Program-made: the position numbers and the translations under genes
In this document: positions 1 to 12,039 of the stretch, in pieces
Numbering within the stretch: position 1 is the stretch's first letter
How the letters are laid out: every line of letters begins with the position of its first letter
The notes under the pieces: model-generated
The model's database searches: none
Told to the model about the DNA's origin: nothing
What the model saw: only the letters and a program-made list of their open reading frames with translations
Origin: Enoplosus armatus
Lineage: Eukaryota > Chordata > Actinopteri > Centrarchiformes > Enoplosidae
Assembly (NCBI RefSeq): GCF_043641665.1
Contig: NC_092196.1
Coordinates: 15,745,692-15,809,691, forward strand
Length of the DNA: 64,000 bases
Direction of reading: 5' to 3'

Positions 1-789
1 CAAAATAATGAGTCTGTTTTTTCTTTTATGAGAATATTATCTATCTTCTTTAGACACTGAAAGCTCAGCTTCAGTTTCCGTGTCTTTCCTTTGAAGCAGT
101 GTGTCCTGACTACACTGCTACAGCCTGAGGTTTCCAGATAGAGATCCAGTCTGAACCTGCCTAATGTTGCCAGCAGCCAGAAAAGAGAGGGGGAGGCTTT
201 TACCACCAACAGGCAGCTCCCTTCTGCTGAAGACTGACTGATTAATTTCCTGCCTTTGTTGGTCAAGACAATATAGAACCCTTCATAAGTCTTCCACCTA
301 GTCTTCATCCTCCTTAATGGCTCACTGCACAGTTTGATTGTATGCAGATGAGGGAACCTGATGAAGTCAGTTTTTGTGCACATGCATAACTGCAGGGTCT
401 CAAGATCCGAGTCTGCCACTTGAGTGCGACATATTAATGATTTCTGGGACTCCAACTCTTACATATGCACTGAGCAATATGAAAGGTTAATAGGTATTTT
501 ATTTTCTCAGTCTAAGGGAAGGCAGATGCTAGTTGTCAGATTGCAATTCTTGCTGGGTATTAAATAAAAGAGCCTTCTGGCATCATGCTTTTGAGATTGA
601 ATGATAGCCACTCAGTAGCATTAATGAATTGCTGATGGCTGAATTGCTGATGGCTGATTTAATGAGACTTGTTGTTTTTTTATTTGAAAGTAAAGATATC
701 CAGGTTGTAATTAAGTTCTTGTTTTATTTTAATGAGTAAACATAAGTGTCACGGATCAATATCTGTTTGCTAAGACTAAGAGTCTACAG
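1..789. other. non-coding stretch, no gene seen
   Basis: AT-rich DNA with no open frame of note and no recognisable repeat family. The only structure I see is a 15-bp tandem duplication (unit gaattgctgatggct) at 626-655. Confidence 0.6.
626..655. repeat. 15-bp tandem duplication
   Basis: The unit gaattgctgatggct occurs twice head to tail (626-640 and 641-655) with no mismatch, and the next bases (gatt) begin a partial third copy. Perfect identity suggests a recent replication-slippage event. Confidence 0.85.
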
Positions 790-873
790 CCTTGCTAGCA
801 GCTCTTTGAGGCTGTACTCAGACACAGCTGTGATTTGAGCGAAATGCTAATGTCAGTATGCTCACAATGACAC

Positions 874-1173
874 GGAATCAAGGCAATTTATTTGTCATTT
901 TATAACACAGGGTTGTACAATGAAATGTAAGTTGTAGCCCCTTTACGCCTCACACACACACACACATAGAACATAAAAAATTTAATTTAGAATATAATAA
1001 AATAAAACAAAACAATATGTAAAGTTATTTACATATATATCTACCAGTACACATATACACCCAGAAAATAGCTTAAATAATTCTGTAGTGCACTTTTTGA
1101 ATTTGTGTCTGGGGGAATAAACAGTCGGAACAAGATAGATAATATGGTCGGCATCTTAACATAAAAAAAAAAT
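874..1173. mobile_element. probable inserted repeat fragment inside the older repeat
   Basis: The segment begins 'ggaatcaaggcaatttatttgtcattttat' and includes 'gggttgtacaatgaaatg', a phrase I recall from retroelement-derived fish repeats. It continues through a (CA)n run at 951-966 and an AT-rich stretch to an A10 tract near 1163-1173. It interrupts the surrounding repeat. The right boundary is uncertain by about 50 bp. Confidence 0.4.
951..966. repeat. (CA)8 microsatellite
   Basis: Sixteen bases of uninterrupted CA. Confidence 0.95.
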
Positions 1174-2101
1174 TGACAGTGGGGAAACATTGTCTATTAA
1201 CTACTTTTGAGCACCAAGCTAAAACACATTTACCATGATCACCAACTTTCTTTAGTATATTAGCATGCTAACATCTGCTGATTGGCACTAAGCACAAAGT
1301 ACAGCCGAGGCTGATGGGATTGTAGTTTTGCAAGTATTTGCTTATAAACCAAAGTATTGGAAAGATTCACCAGTTATTAAAATAAGTCCTGAGGTGCACA
1401 AGAATGTGTGTAGCACATTTCATGGCAATCCATCCAATAGCTCCTGAGATGTTTCACTACAGAACCACGAATATCGACCTCATGGTGTAGAAAGGGAAAA
1501 AATCAGTAAGATTCATCCTGTGCACAATGACTGTACAAAATTGCATGGTAATCCATCCAATGGTTGTTGAGATACTTCAGTCTGGACCAAAGTGGTGGGA
1601 TGACCATCATTGCTATCTTTAAAGCCTTTTGACACTTGCAGTGTAGTGCACTAGCATGTAAACTTTACCGCCATCCCCGGTGAGTTTTCAAGTGAGATTA
1701 GATACATTTCAAGACTCCATTAGGAGCACTAATGGGTAATTTTCTTCCACAGCATGAGAAACATTGCTAAGTGATTGCATGGTTTGGATGCAATGATGTA
1801 GATGGAAAGAAGCGACGCAGACGGTTCACAGCTTGTAATGTGATTAAGTGTCATAGCATATGTTGCTCAATTCTTTCCGTTTTTGCCTCCCTTTAGTTTC
1901 TAAATAGTCATTTACACATATTTACATGTGAACAACAGACATGTAAGTCACTGCCTCTCCTACAATTACACTCATATTTCCAATCATTATTGACAGTTAC
2001 TCAATAAGTTAATGAAACTGATTACCTGGTGAACATGCTAATGTATAACACTTGCTTAATTAATTATAATTTGTCCTACTGACTCTTCCAATTACAACAT
2101 G

Positions 2102-2135
2102 TTTGTAAAAGTGATTGTCCTATCACTTTTACAAA
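2102..2135. repeat. perfect 14-bp inverted repeat (hairpin)
   Basis: Arms tttgtaaaagtgat (2102-2115) and atcacttttacaaa (2122-2135) are exact reverse complements around a 6-nt loop. Too short for a microRNA precursor; no function assigned. Confidence 0.85.
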
Positions 2136-2452
2136 ATGAATCTCAAAAAGTGTTGTGAAGCGTGGAAATAAGAAGTTTAAACTTTTAACATGACAAAGTA
2201 GGCGAATTGTTTATCTGGACTGCACAATGTGACAAACTGTCAGCCACAGTAGCCTTACAGTATTGGTTTATTTTCACAAAAACAATACTGCTACTTCCTC
2301 ATGACATGATCTCAGTCATGATAAGTAAGCCGCCATGCATGTTGCTGTCACGATTCTCTAACAGGACAGCCTACTGTGTAGGTTTATAGCCCTCATGAAA
2401 ACAGATATGGTTAAGAGTTTTTTTCTGGTATTTCTAGAGGGACAAGAATGTG

Positions 2453-2468
2453 ATTCATTCATTCATTC
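2453..2468. repeat. (ATTC)4 microsatellite
   Basis: Four tandem ATTC units. Confidence 0.9.
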
Positions 2469-4972
2469 AAGTTGCCCTTTCATTGTTGCAATAATGTATT
2501 ATTCCCTCATAAGACCATAACATCTGCAGTGCACTGTGCACTTCTCTGACTTCCTTGTCTGTGCATGCCAATGTGGTAGAAGATGTCATCCATCCTCAAG
2601 ACTGAATAGATCAGCCCCAAGGACTATAATTCAACTTCTACAACTTCTACATTTACATCACGCCTCTTTATCATAATTGCAGACATGATGGTTGATGGTA
2701 AAAGTGAAGGCAAATTTCTGAGTACAATCTACCAAGGTGTGTTGCATTTACATCTCAGTAATAGGAACTCACAACACATGTTGGATATGTAGGCAACCTT
2801 GAGTTGACCTGCATAATGTCTCCTAGCTAGGTTGTTCAAATTCTACTGGGCCGTACGGTAAGACTCATAAATCACTATACTGAATATTGAAGTGAAGGTG
2901 ACCCCAACCTCAATGCAGTCATAATACATTGATTCCTGCATTTTAAGATAGAAATAAGTGAATGATGATTGTATTGAATACTGCCTTAAGCATTTATTAC
3001 TTGTTAATCAATTCTGATGGTTTGACTTTTGTAGACACAATGCCAAGAAGAATGTTTATATACTATATAATGTGTATTATATAGTCTAAAAAAGTACAAT
3101 CATGCTTAATTAATGCTGCATTTAGTTTTAAGATGTATATGTTAGTTTGATGCAGTTTGTCTCAACATTACAACACTATAGGAAAATTTTAAAGGCAGCA
3201 GCAAAGTTATGACATTATTTTTTTCTCTATTTTTGTCACGGTTAAGCCGTCCCACATGCCTAAGTAGTTTGACACACAGTAACGCAATAAATATTAATGC
3301 AAGCTGCAACCACATTTGCCAGGAGACGGAGACAAAATTCTGTTTGGAATAATGATCTTGGCACTTTTTGTAAAGTCAGCTAACTAAATAGTTGTGTTTA
3401 CCTTATTCACAGATAATGTCAATGGTAGTGACCGTCAGGTTTGGTTTGGTGTTGGTGCTAATTCTGAGATGGAAGTGACTATATATATATATTTGTTCCC
3501 AGACGAAGGACTTTTTAGCAAATTGAACGAACTCAAATCATGCCTGTTAGTTAAGGAAGATTTTACATTGTAAATAAAATCCAAAGGAGAGACATCCATG
3601 TGAAGCAACCAGCAGCATTCTCATTCGCACTCAGGTTTTATGAATTCTTTAATGAGAATTTGTTCATTTGATGTGACATAGCATAACCAAATACTCTAAG
3701 GCATCCTCTGAAACTTCCATTTGGACTTTAATTTAATGCCCAGGCTGTTACGACAACAATGAAAGAGGGAAGAAAACACAAGGTGACAGAGAAAACTGTA
3801 TAATTGAAAATGGAATCATGGAACCCCTAAAGAGACTGTACTAATTTGCATAATAATGAATACTCATGTGTTATTGTGTAGTCCAGTACATGCTGTTTAA
3901 CTACGCTAAGACTTTGAATTGGTTTGTTCCTGGGCTTTGAACCTCTCGCTGTACAGCTGATGACTTTGTACTGAGCAGAATGACAGGAAAATAATGAAAA
4001 GCCATCTCTCTCACATCAGAGCTCTCTGTAAATTCATTTGAACACATCTGTTCCCCTGGAGTGTCATTGAGTGATGCAGCTGTAAAATATGTGGGAGCGA
4101 CAATCGTTAATGGGGAAGAGCACAAATGGCTAACATTACCCATCAGCCACCATTTATTTAGAAATAAAATAGGCTTATTTCTATACTCATTCGCTTTTCT
4201 CTGCTCAGGGGACAACTGAAATGATATCCTAGCAGCGGAAACAATAAATTGAAAATGTACCTAAATGTTGAATAGCTGAATAAAAACCACTCATCGAATT
4301 TATTAATTAAAAAACATGCTTTGCCTGCCCATATGCCTGCCATTAGCAGGTCTGTGTTGATGAACAAATGTTTTTTCCCCTTGACCTGAATGAAATATTA
4401 AATAAGGAGCCACACACACCAAGCTGGCAGAAGACATGCAGGTGTTAGCTTTGGGTGGGCAGCAAGCAGACGTCTTCATCTCCAGAGATCAGAGTCATCG
4501 GGGTCGTCATTGTTCTGCTTTGACCCTCTCCAAGCGGCAGAGACACCTGAATCATTTTAATGGTTTCGTCGTATGGAGCCTCAGACATACAAGGGAGGAT
4601 TACTGTGATTGCATCTGTCCCGCTCCAGCGATATCTGTCTGTGTGGTAGCACCACAGGGTCACGGAAGTCTGTGATTGAAGAAGCCACTGTTTAACAAAA
4701 CCTATAAAAAACAAAACTAATCCAGAGAGAGAAAAGTCTCTTTGGCATTCACAAAGTAATTTCAGATTTTTTGTCTCCTCTGATAATCCAAGTTGAAAAG
4801 CAATTTGACGGTTTGAGATAATATCTCACTTGAATCATATTTAGGTCAAAGATGGTGTGGGAAAAGAAGATCTGAAACATTTAAAACTGGGTTTTATAGG
4901 AGTTCAGAATGTCCGTTCAATACAGAATCTAAAAAGTCAAAACCAGGTCTGTACTCCTTGATTAAAGGAATG

Positions 4973-5516
4973 TTTCGACATTTTGGGAAATACCCTAATT
5001 TGCTTTCTTGCTTTGAGTTTGATGAGAAAATTGATACCGCTCCCATGTCTGTACATTAAATATGAAGCTATCTAGAAGTTGACACAAGGAGTGGAAACAG
5101 GGGGAAACAGCTATCCTGGCTCTGTCCAAATAACCTCCCATAACACTGCCATGTGACGTCTTCACACTCCGGGTTCTGTACGGATTAAAACGGATTAAAC
5201 AAATGAGATTTAATTGGAAAAACTACCAGAAGTAAGAAATAGTCTGACACATAACCCCTCATAAAACCATAATGTGCCGTCACATTTTGGTTTCTATAGG
5301 GATTAAACAAATGAGAAATAATGTGTTATTGATTTTGGTACATTTGGACAGAGCCAGTCTAACTGTTATCCCCTGTTTCTAGTCTTTATGCTAAGCTAAG
5401 CTAACCAGCCGCTGGCTCCAGCTACATATTTAAGGGACAGATATGAGAGTGGTATCTATCTTCTCATCTAACTCTCGGCAGGAAAGTGAATAAGCTTATT
5501 TCCCAAAATGTCAAAC
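4973..5516. mobile_element. long-TIR foldback element, copy 1 (fullest)
   Basis: The ends are inverted repeats of each other. The left end reads 'gacattttgggaaatac..', then 'gatgagaaaattgataccgctcccatgtctgtac'. The right end reads 'acagatatgagagtggtatctatcttctcatctaactctcggcag', ending 'tatttcccaaaatgtcaaac'. Internally, 'ggaaacagggggaaacagctatcctggctctgtcc' is mirrored by 'ggacagagccagtctaactgttatcccctgtttc'. A further inverted piece, 'gctaagctaagctaaccagc', lies at about 5390-5410. No coding capacity, so this is a non-autonomous MITE-like element of a kind I recall as abundant in percomorph fish. The centre carries an internal duplication of about 110-120 bp (units starting near 5138 and 5258, both running through 'ggattaaacaaatgaga'). 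Confidence 0.75.
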
Positions 5517-8500
5517 TTTTAAATGATCTTACACCAGGATTAAAGTAAAAAGGTATGGTGACATACATGCAGAGCAAAACAGTGCTTTACGTTGTATTCG
5601 CTGAAGGAGCCGGTGGGATTTCCACCTGAATGCCTCCATATGCTGCATGCTTTACACATGAGAGCTGCAGGCCGGAAACAAGGCAGGAGCTGTCCTCAGC
5701 GGTCCTTCCTACATGCTGCTTCTGTCTCTGGGGCTCTTTGGTTTGCATGTGTGAGACCAAACTCATTCAGCATTAAAGCCCTTCCTCTGTTTCACATAAG
5801 CTCCCTCGTTTACTCAAGCCACTTTCTACGACTAAACAATGCTTTAACGTCTTGTGTGTCTTAATTGCTTTCTGAAACTATAAGTAAAAACCTCTCACTG
5901 GGGAAAATATGTAACTATGTATTTCACTGTGATGTAACACGCAACTAGCTTTTGCCAACAGCAGGTTATTCATTGGATCACTGTAGCAATACCAGCTGCT
6001 GCCCTCATAGTTGCTTATTTGCATATTCGACACCTTTGTAAATACTGCATGTGGTAGTATTCATAACTCTTCCTGGCACACTCAATAGTACCACAGAGTT
6101 ACAGCAGTCTTTAAAATGTACAGTAATTATTAGAAACCCTGCTTTTGCAAGCCTACAGTAGCTGCTTTTTGATTCATCGACATTAAGCCTTTCATAAAGC
6201 CAGAAGAGACTTTCTGATTAAATTTTCCTTTGGCTTCTCCTTTAAGGGACCCCCCAGTGATGTAGTCACTTGATTCAAAGTGTTTTCCTCTGAGAGAAGC
6301 TCTTTCAGAAAATGATGTGTGATTATCTCCGCTTGTCACAATCCTAATCAAAATAAAGTTCAGGCGTAGTGCGGTGAGAGCATTATGGGGGATGCACAGA
6401 TGGTTCAGATGGCAAGAATCAGGTGTTACTCTTATCCTGCCACGAACAAACGACGTGATGTGCAAGAAGTGAAGGAAACATTTAAAATTGTATGTGGGGT
6501 ATAAGGCCTGAGAGTGCTTCTCTTGGATTTTATTTAAACTTTTAGTAGCAACATACAACTATTGGTCCAAGTGCTGCTGTGTTTTAACACTGTTGAGTGT
6601 CTCTGTGCAGGTTTTCAGGAATACCAATGGAGCACCAGTGATAGCGGCTGTCAGGCAGTAAATAGAGTTAAACAAGTTAGATTTGAGGGGTGATCAATAT
6701 TTCATGATACTGTCAACAAAATATTAACACAGTGGAGCTACTGTATAGTCAAACACAAGCACAAACACACACACACCATCTTCTGTGTCAATACATGACT
6801 ACAGTGAAGAAGGTTGAGTCTCATCAGACGAATAAACTTTACAGACTAGCCAACATTTATACATTGAACAAGGTTCACATACAGTAAGTGCATGACCTAA
6901 ACAGGGAGAGTGGTCTGTTTAAATCCATGATCACTGGACTCATATTTGGGCACATTATGGGGCAACAGCTGAAATCTCAAAAACTCACTATTCTTTATGA
7001 CTGAAACAGCCTTCATGCTAATGTCACAGATCAGTAACTGGAACCATCTAGAAACCCTGCAGAGCTTCCTGTGCCAGCTCAATATGTCCCTGTGGTGACT
7101 CAGGCCAGAGGGGCCAGATGACAATTCAAGAAGCAGTTAGTGTTGTGCAAGGCTTATGCATGACTTCACTACTTTCATGACCATATTTGATTGTAACTGT
7201 ATCATATTTGCTCACAGGACAGGGAGAAAAAAACTTAGTTGGAGTTTTGGTGTGACAAAAGTTAACATTCGCTGCAATAATTTTATTGCACAATAAATCA
7301 TTTATTTATAAAAACAAGTTTCTTGAATTCTGTATTCTAGTTTAATTAATCATCCCCTCCGGCCTTAAGCCATATGATTTCTTCAAATTTTAAGCAAAGG
7401 GCTTTTTTGAAAGGGCTACATACAGAATATTGAAAAGCCATTTCTCCAAAAACCCTCTAGTGTAAAAACTTGGCAACCCAGGTGGAAGGCACAGCAAATT
7501 GTTTTTTTCAATATTTTGGAGGATCTGGCCAGTATGAGAGTTATGCACAGCATAAGACTGAATGCAGATGGGTTCAGCAATGCTCTAGTGTTGCTAACTA
7601 ATTTACTTTTTTGCACATCCAATCAAAACCAGCCGTAGCGCTCTTGTGGATGTTGATGGTTTAACGGTCACGAAATCATGCAAGTGTGAATACTAATAAT
7701 AAGCAGTGTTCTGCTGAGAAGATATTTTTAACAGCATATTACAAATAATGTACAATCTCATATGAGTTCATGAATAAATTCCTGTATTAATGAACAGTAA
7801 TTAATATGTCAAACTAATAAGCGTATGAGAGATTTTGGGGTGCATCAAAACCTTGAAAATGAAATTTTCAGCTGAGATGGAAGCCGCGCACGATCGTCAA
7901 CTTGTGGTTATGTGTATGTTCATGCATCCCTGTGTGTGAGTGTCATGCTTTTATTGCTTTATAGCTTCAATAATACCACCTGCAATAATAGCTGAACATG
8001 TGCCTGCTGTGTGTGAGTGCACTTCACTTGCCCTCTTCTCACCTTCACAGGTGCAATGGCGTTCAAAAGAATGGAGCACTTTTAGCCTGAGTTTATAAAA
8101 ACAAACCCTTTGCCTGCACCATCTGTCAGAAATCATACCAGCTTACAACCTTTGACCCTCCTCTTTTTATTTAAGCAACTCTGCAGTGCACTAATGAAAA
8201 GTTTTACAGGAACTGAGGCAAGTATTTCTCTAAACACTTTCCAACCTCCACTGATCATACACTTCACAATCTGCTCTGCTTTTTTCACCGTTACGTGAGC
8301 TAGGGAATCATTTAGACAACACAGTGTAGGCGGATGTCCTTTTGTCGGTATGCACAGCATCTGTGTGGGCTGCCTGCTGGGCTCAGCTCTCTTATGGATA
8401 GGGCACTGGAAGGCCCAGGCTCCCTGGCTGCAGTCAGACAGATGCAGACTGGTGGGCGCCTCATTGCTAACTGCCTGCAGACAGACACACAAGCAGCAGC

Positions 8501-8780
8501 TTTAGTGGACCAACACTGGGTTTGAAATGACTGCGAGAGTGATGCGGATATACAGCACAAGTGTGCCTGAGTCCGCTTCCCTGGACTCTGACCTGCCATC
8601 AGTCTGTTTACATCCTGTATCATGAGTCAGATGTTGTGAATGAGAAAACAGTACTGTGTAGGATGAGGAATGTTTCATCAGCATGTATGCATATATTAAT
8701 GCCATAATGGTTTTACTTGTTGTTTTTACTGATGTAGTTTAATTAAATAACATGTACTAAAATGAATGCGGGTTAAAAGA
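5517..8780. other. non-coding stretch, no gene seen
   Basis: Several open frames of 60-142 codons exist here, including a 142-codon minus-strand frame at 6130-6558, but none resembles a known protein and they are not flanked by convincing splice signals. A short CA run lies near 6765-6777. Otherwise unremarkable AT-rich DNA. Confidence 0.55.
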
Positions 8781-9114
8781 AAATTTTAGGAAACACGCTT
8801 ATTTGTGTTCTTGGCAAGAGTTAGATGATGAAATTGAGACCACTTCCATATCCGTTCGGTAAATATGAAGCTACCACCAGCAGCTGGTGAGCTTAGCTTA
8901 GCATAAAGGCTGGAAAAAGAGAAAACAGCTGCCAGAGACACATAACACCTTGTAAAGCCACAATGTTTTATTTTTACACTTTAGTTATAATGTGTTAATT
9001 AGTGATCTTTGGATCTTTGGCTCGAGCTACATATTTAGCATATATGAAGGTGGTATCTTCTCATCTAACTCTCGGCAAGAAAGTAAATAACTGTTTTCCC
9101 TAAAATGTCAAACT
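8781..9114. mobile_element. long-TIR foldback element, copy 2
   Basis: Same family as the copy at 4973-5516, in the same orientation. It opens with 'ggaaacacgcttattt', 'ggcaagagttagatgatg' and 'ggtaaatatgaagctacc', carries 'gagcttagcttagcataaaggctgg', and ends 'tcttctcatctaactctcggcaagaaagtaaataa..ttttccctaaaatgtcaaact'. The central part is shorter than in copy 1, so the copy is internally deleted or belongs to a shorter subfamily. Confidence 0.75.
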
Positions 9115-11578
9115 ACTATGAAATAAGTAATAAGATACAACTACTTGATAAGATCTTTGCTGACATGCTTTCTTACTGCGATTGCTTTTGAAAATCTCAA
9201 CATTTTTGAATTTTTGAAACACAGACCAAACTTATCACAAATGCAGTGGTTAATGTATATACAGACACAAGGTGTGATTTTGTATCTTAAAACTAAATAT
9301 AAAAGCAGAGATTTCATTTAAACCAAATCTTTTCAGCATGAACACCTAATGATGGCTGAATCAGTATTGATGAATGAGCCATATAGTTGTTCTACGAATA
9401 TTAATCATCTGTTATGAAAGTATTTTAAACTTAATATGAAGGTGTCAGCAGTATTTTCCTGTGCAAAGGCAGAATTTTCCTAGAGACTATGGGTCTGACA
9501 TGAAGAATCATCTAATATTAGCAGGGTTGTCTTTATATTAGCTCACATAATTACTACAAAAGAAGATTATGAAGAACCTGAATGGGCAGGCATCTTTCAT
9601 GACTGAGATATTTTTCCCTCTGCTACATCTCTGCAGGTATACTGTATGTCTGTACTGTCGTAGTTGAGATGTTTCTTGAGACATTTCAGATGATGAAAGA
9701 CGGCATCAGTTCCACAAGATGAATAATTAACTAGTTATTTTTACCCCTCTGGGGCATGAAGCGGCTGCCAGTATGTGTGCAGACAGGTGAGAGGATTGCT
9801 GACTGTATAAACGATGGCATTGAGTCAGAGGATCTCATGGTTTCACAGGCGTGCAGCCAAGCTTGTTAATAAAAGGCCCGAGCAGGGGATTGCTCTGCAT
9901 TCAGAGTACTCTCAAATTTAAATAATTCAAATACAGCGGTATTGTAAAGTTTATGCTACATCCTGAGTTGCTGGAGAAATCTAAGAAAATGTTCAACATT
10001 GTAGGGTTCTTAATGAAGCAGTCAGTATCTCAGATATTGTCACCAACTTGATGGAAAAGGACACGCAAAGTAAGCACTTTCCTTTTGACTATAATGTCAA
10101 ATTGTTGTGATTTTCAGATTAAATCAATCTGTCACATAACCTCAAACCTGAGCCAGTCATTTTGCTTGTTGACGATGGATAAATTGAGCCTACAAGGTTG
10201 AACAAGCCTCTGAATCATGCATGTCGTGCAATTTTCCGAGCTATGTGTAAAATGTAGGTATAGCCCTATTTCCCCTCTTGCCTCCAAGCAAATAGATAGA
10301 GAAGGAGAAGTAAAAAATGACCAAAGCAGGTACACAGGCACTTAGCTGTTTTTAATTATATATGTCTTGCATCTCCTGTTAAAATAATCCCACTGTGCAT
10401 TCCCTGTAAGTGTATCAATATGAGCTGGACACTATATTTACAGACATAGAGCACCATTCCCTTGACTGGGGGGAGGGCAGCCAACCCCAAACCTAAATCA
10501 CAGTAGCTCAGCTGGTAGAGCTGAAGGTGTCAACATCAGGTATTTTCATCCTTTCTTCCATCTAAACCATAAATAAACCTCGTTCATTCCAGAGTCACAG
10601 GGTACATGCTGCATGTCACAGCTGTTGGAATAGCCATGTCTCTTTTGTAAGGCTTTTAGTGTAGGTGGTGTGTTTATCCCACCGGTCACGCTGAGGCAGC
10701 CACCATGGGGCCTCAGCCCTCCTCGCTGAGTGTTGGCTGAGTTTGCCCACGCTCTGCTCTCCACTGTGAGCTGTCTGTCTCTCCCGGTACCCAAGCTGTC
10801 AAATATCTTCACAGGAAACATACAGCAGGAGGGGCGCCGAGAGGGGACATTATTTCACTAAATTACACAGCAAGTATGACCCTCACACTAATTTCTTTTT
10901 CTGGCTCTCGGGGAAATTATGAGGTAAATCTGACACCTTGACTGCTGGATGATGAGCGTAGACACATGAAAAGCAGAGAGACAATAAACTTCACCGAGAG
11001 TAATACCTTGGCTTAAGCGACATTTCACTTCCCCTGCAGAGCCACTGATAAGAGGATAAAATCTCAAATTGGTCTCGTTGTCTTAGTCGACGGGTGATTG
11101 ATATTTCAGCAGAACAAAAGAAGTTTCTAACCAGCTCAACACAAATCTGTGTATCCAGGCAAAATGAAAATCTCCTTTGCTCAGTGACAACTGCAGGTCC
11201 CGTCCAGATGCAATTTAAAACTTTTTGGAGACCAATAGTGGGAAATATGAGGATTATTATCTCAAACAGTTTATCTGTGCTGACTAAATATTTAAATGAA
11301 TGCAAATGGTACTCCCACAAAGGCTCATGGCTTGGGATCTGTGTCGTAACCTAGTCCCACTCAGTCCTGTACCTAGTGTTTATGCAAATTATTGTTCAGA
11401 GTTAGTTTGCTCATTGCAATTCTTCGGTTAGTGCAGCGCAGGTCAAACTGGTGCCTGTATACATATTTCTCCTTCCTTTTATCGCTCCTTATTGTCCTTA
11501 TAAAATTTCCGATGACGCCATTAAAGAGCAAATGCAAAGGTTTTCACTGTTTGCATATTGCTGTGCAAATATTCAATG
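9115..11578. other. non-coding stretch, no gene seen
   Basis: No coding region recognised. A tRNA A-box-like string, tagctcagctggtagagct (10504-10522), occurs without a matching B box. A good Kozak context gccaccATGG near 10698 is followed by a stop after ten codons. Neither supports a gene. Confidence 0.55.
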
Positions 11579-12039
11579 GTGGAATGCAACTAAGTATATT
11601 TATACTATATGTAGTGCATATCTGAGGGACCTGTACATTACTTCACACTTTGTATTAAATTTGAAGACATCACTTGGAGCTCTGGGTAATTATGACGGGC
11701 ATTTCCCACTATTTTCTAATAAACAATTAATTGACTGGTCAAGAAAATAACCAGAAGATGAATCTAGAATGAAAATACTCATCAGTTGCAACTCTGTATA
11801 AAATATCTCCACCTCAACCAAGATTACTTAATTACATTAATGCATCAGTACTAGTAATCTAAAGATATACTATATAATAGTACACTGTGTGTAGAATATT
11901 ATTAGATATACTACATACACTCAAAGGACAATTTCTCTGCCTTGACTATAATAATACTTTTTGAATTAAGGACTTCTACTTGAGTATTTGTACAGTGTGG
12001 TGCTGCTACTTATACTTAAGTAAAGGATCTAAATACCTA
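11579..12039 (+). mobile_element. teleost interspersed repeat ('tacttaagtaaagga' type), copy 1
   Basis: The segment runs from 'gtggaatgcaactaagtatattta' to 'acttaagtaaaggatctaaatacc'. It includes 'cattaatgcatcagtactagtaatctaa', 'aggacttctacttgagtatttgtacagtgtggt' and 'gctgctacttatacttaagtaaagg'. I recall this order of motifs from a very common perch-like repeat that begins 'gcaactaagtatatttactcaagtac' and ends 'aagtaaaggatctgaatacttcttcc'. No coding capacity. Class uncertain. Confidence 0.6.

Larger units (their letters stand above)
790..1626 (+). mobile_element. decayed teleost interspersed repeat, split by an insertion
   Basis: The two flanks (about 790-873 and 1225-1626) match, from memory, parts of one common percomorph repeat. 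The left part reads 'cttgctagcagctctttgaggctgtact...cacagctgtgatttgagc..aaatgctaa'. The right part reads 'tagcatgctaacatctgctgatt', then 'acagccgaggctgatggga', then two diverged copies (about 1385-1463 and 1511-1580) of a unit containing 'atggcaatccatccaat' and 'gttgttgagat'. About 350 bp between them (874 to roughly 1224) does not belong to that consensus and looks like a later insertion. I see no coding capacity. The class of the repeat is not known to me; it is called from resemblance only. Confidence 0.55.
1627..4972. other. non-coding stretch, no gene seen
   Basis: No coding region recognised. Contents: a short hairpin (2102-2135), an (ATTC)4 run (2453-2468), and a short (TA)n at 3480-3492. 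The open frames near 3.9-4.7 kb are short, overlap each other on both strands, and have no domain I know. Confidence 0.6.

Noticed and set aside
6130..6558. 142-codon minus-strand open frame
   Set aside because: No recognisable domain, no promoter or splice context; length within chance for this much sequence.
10504..10522. tRNA A-box-like tagctcagctggtagagct
   Set aside because: No B box or cloverleaf follows; at most a fragment of a tRNA-derived SINE head.
10694..10740. Strong Kozak start (gccaccATGG) in a GC-rich patch
   Set aside because: The frame stops after ten codons and no good splice donor precedes the stop.
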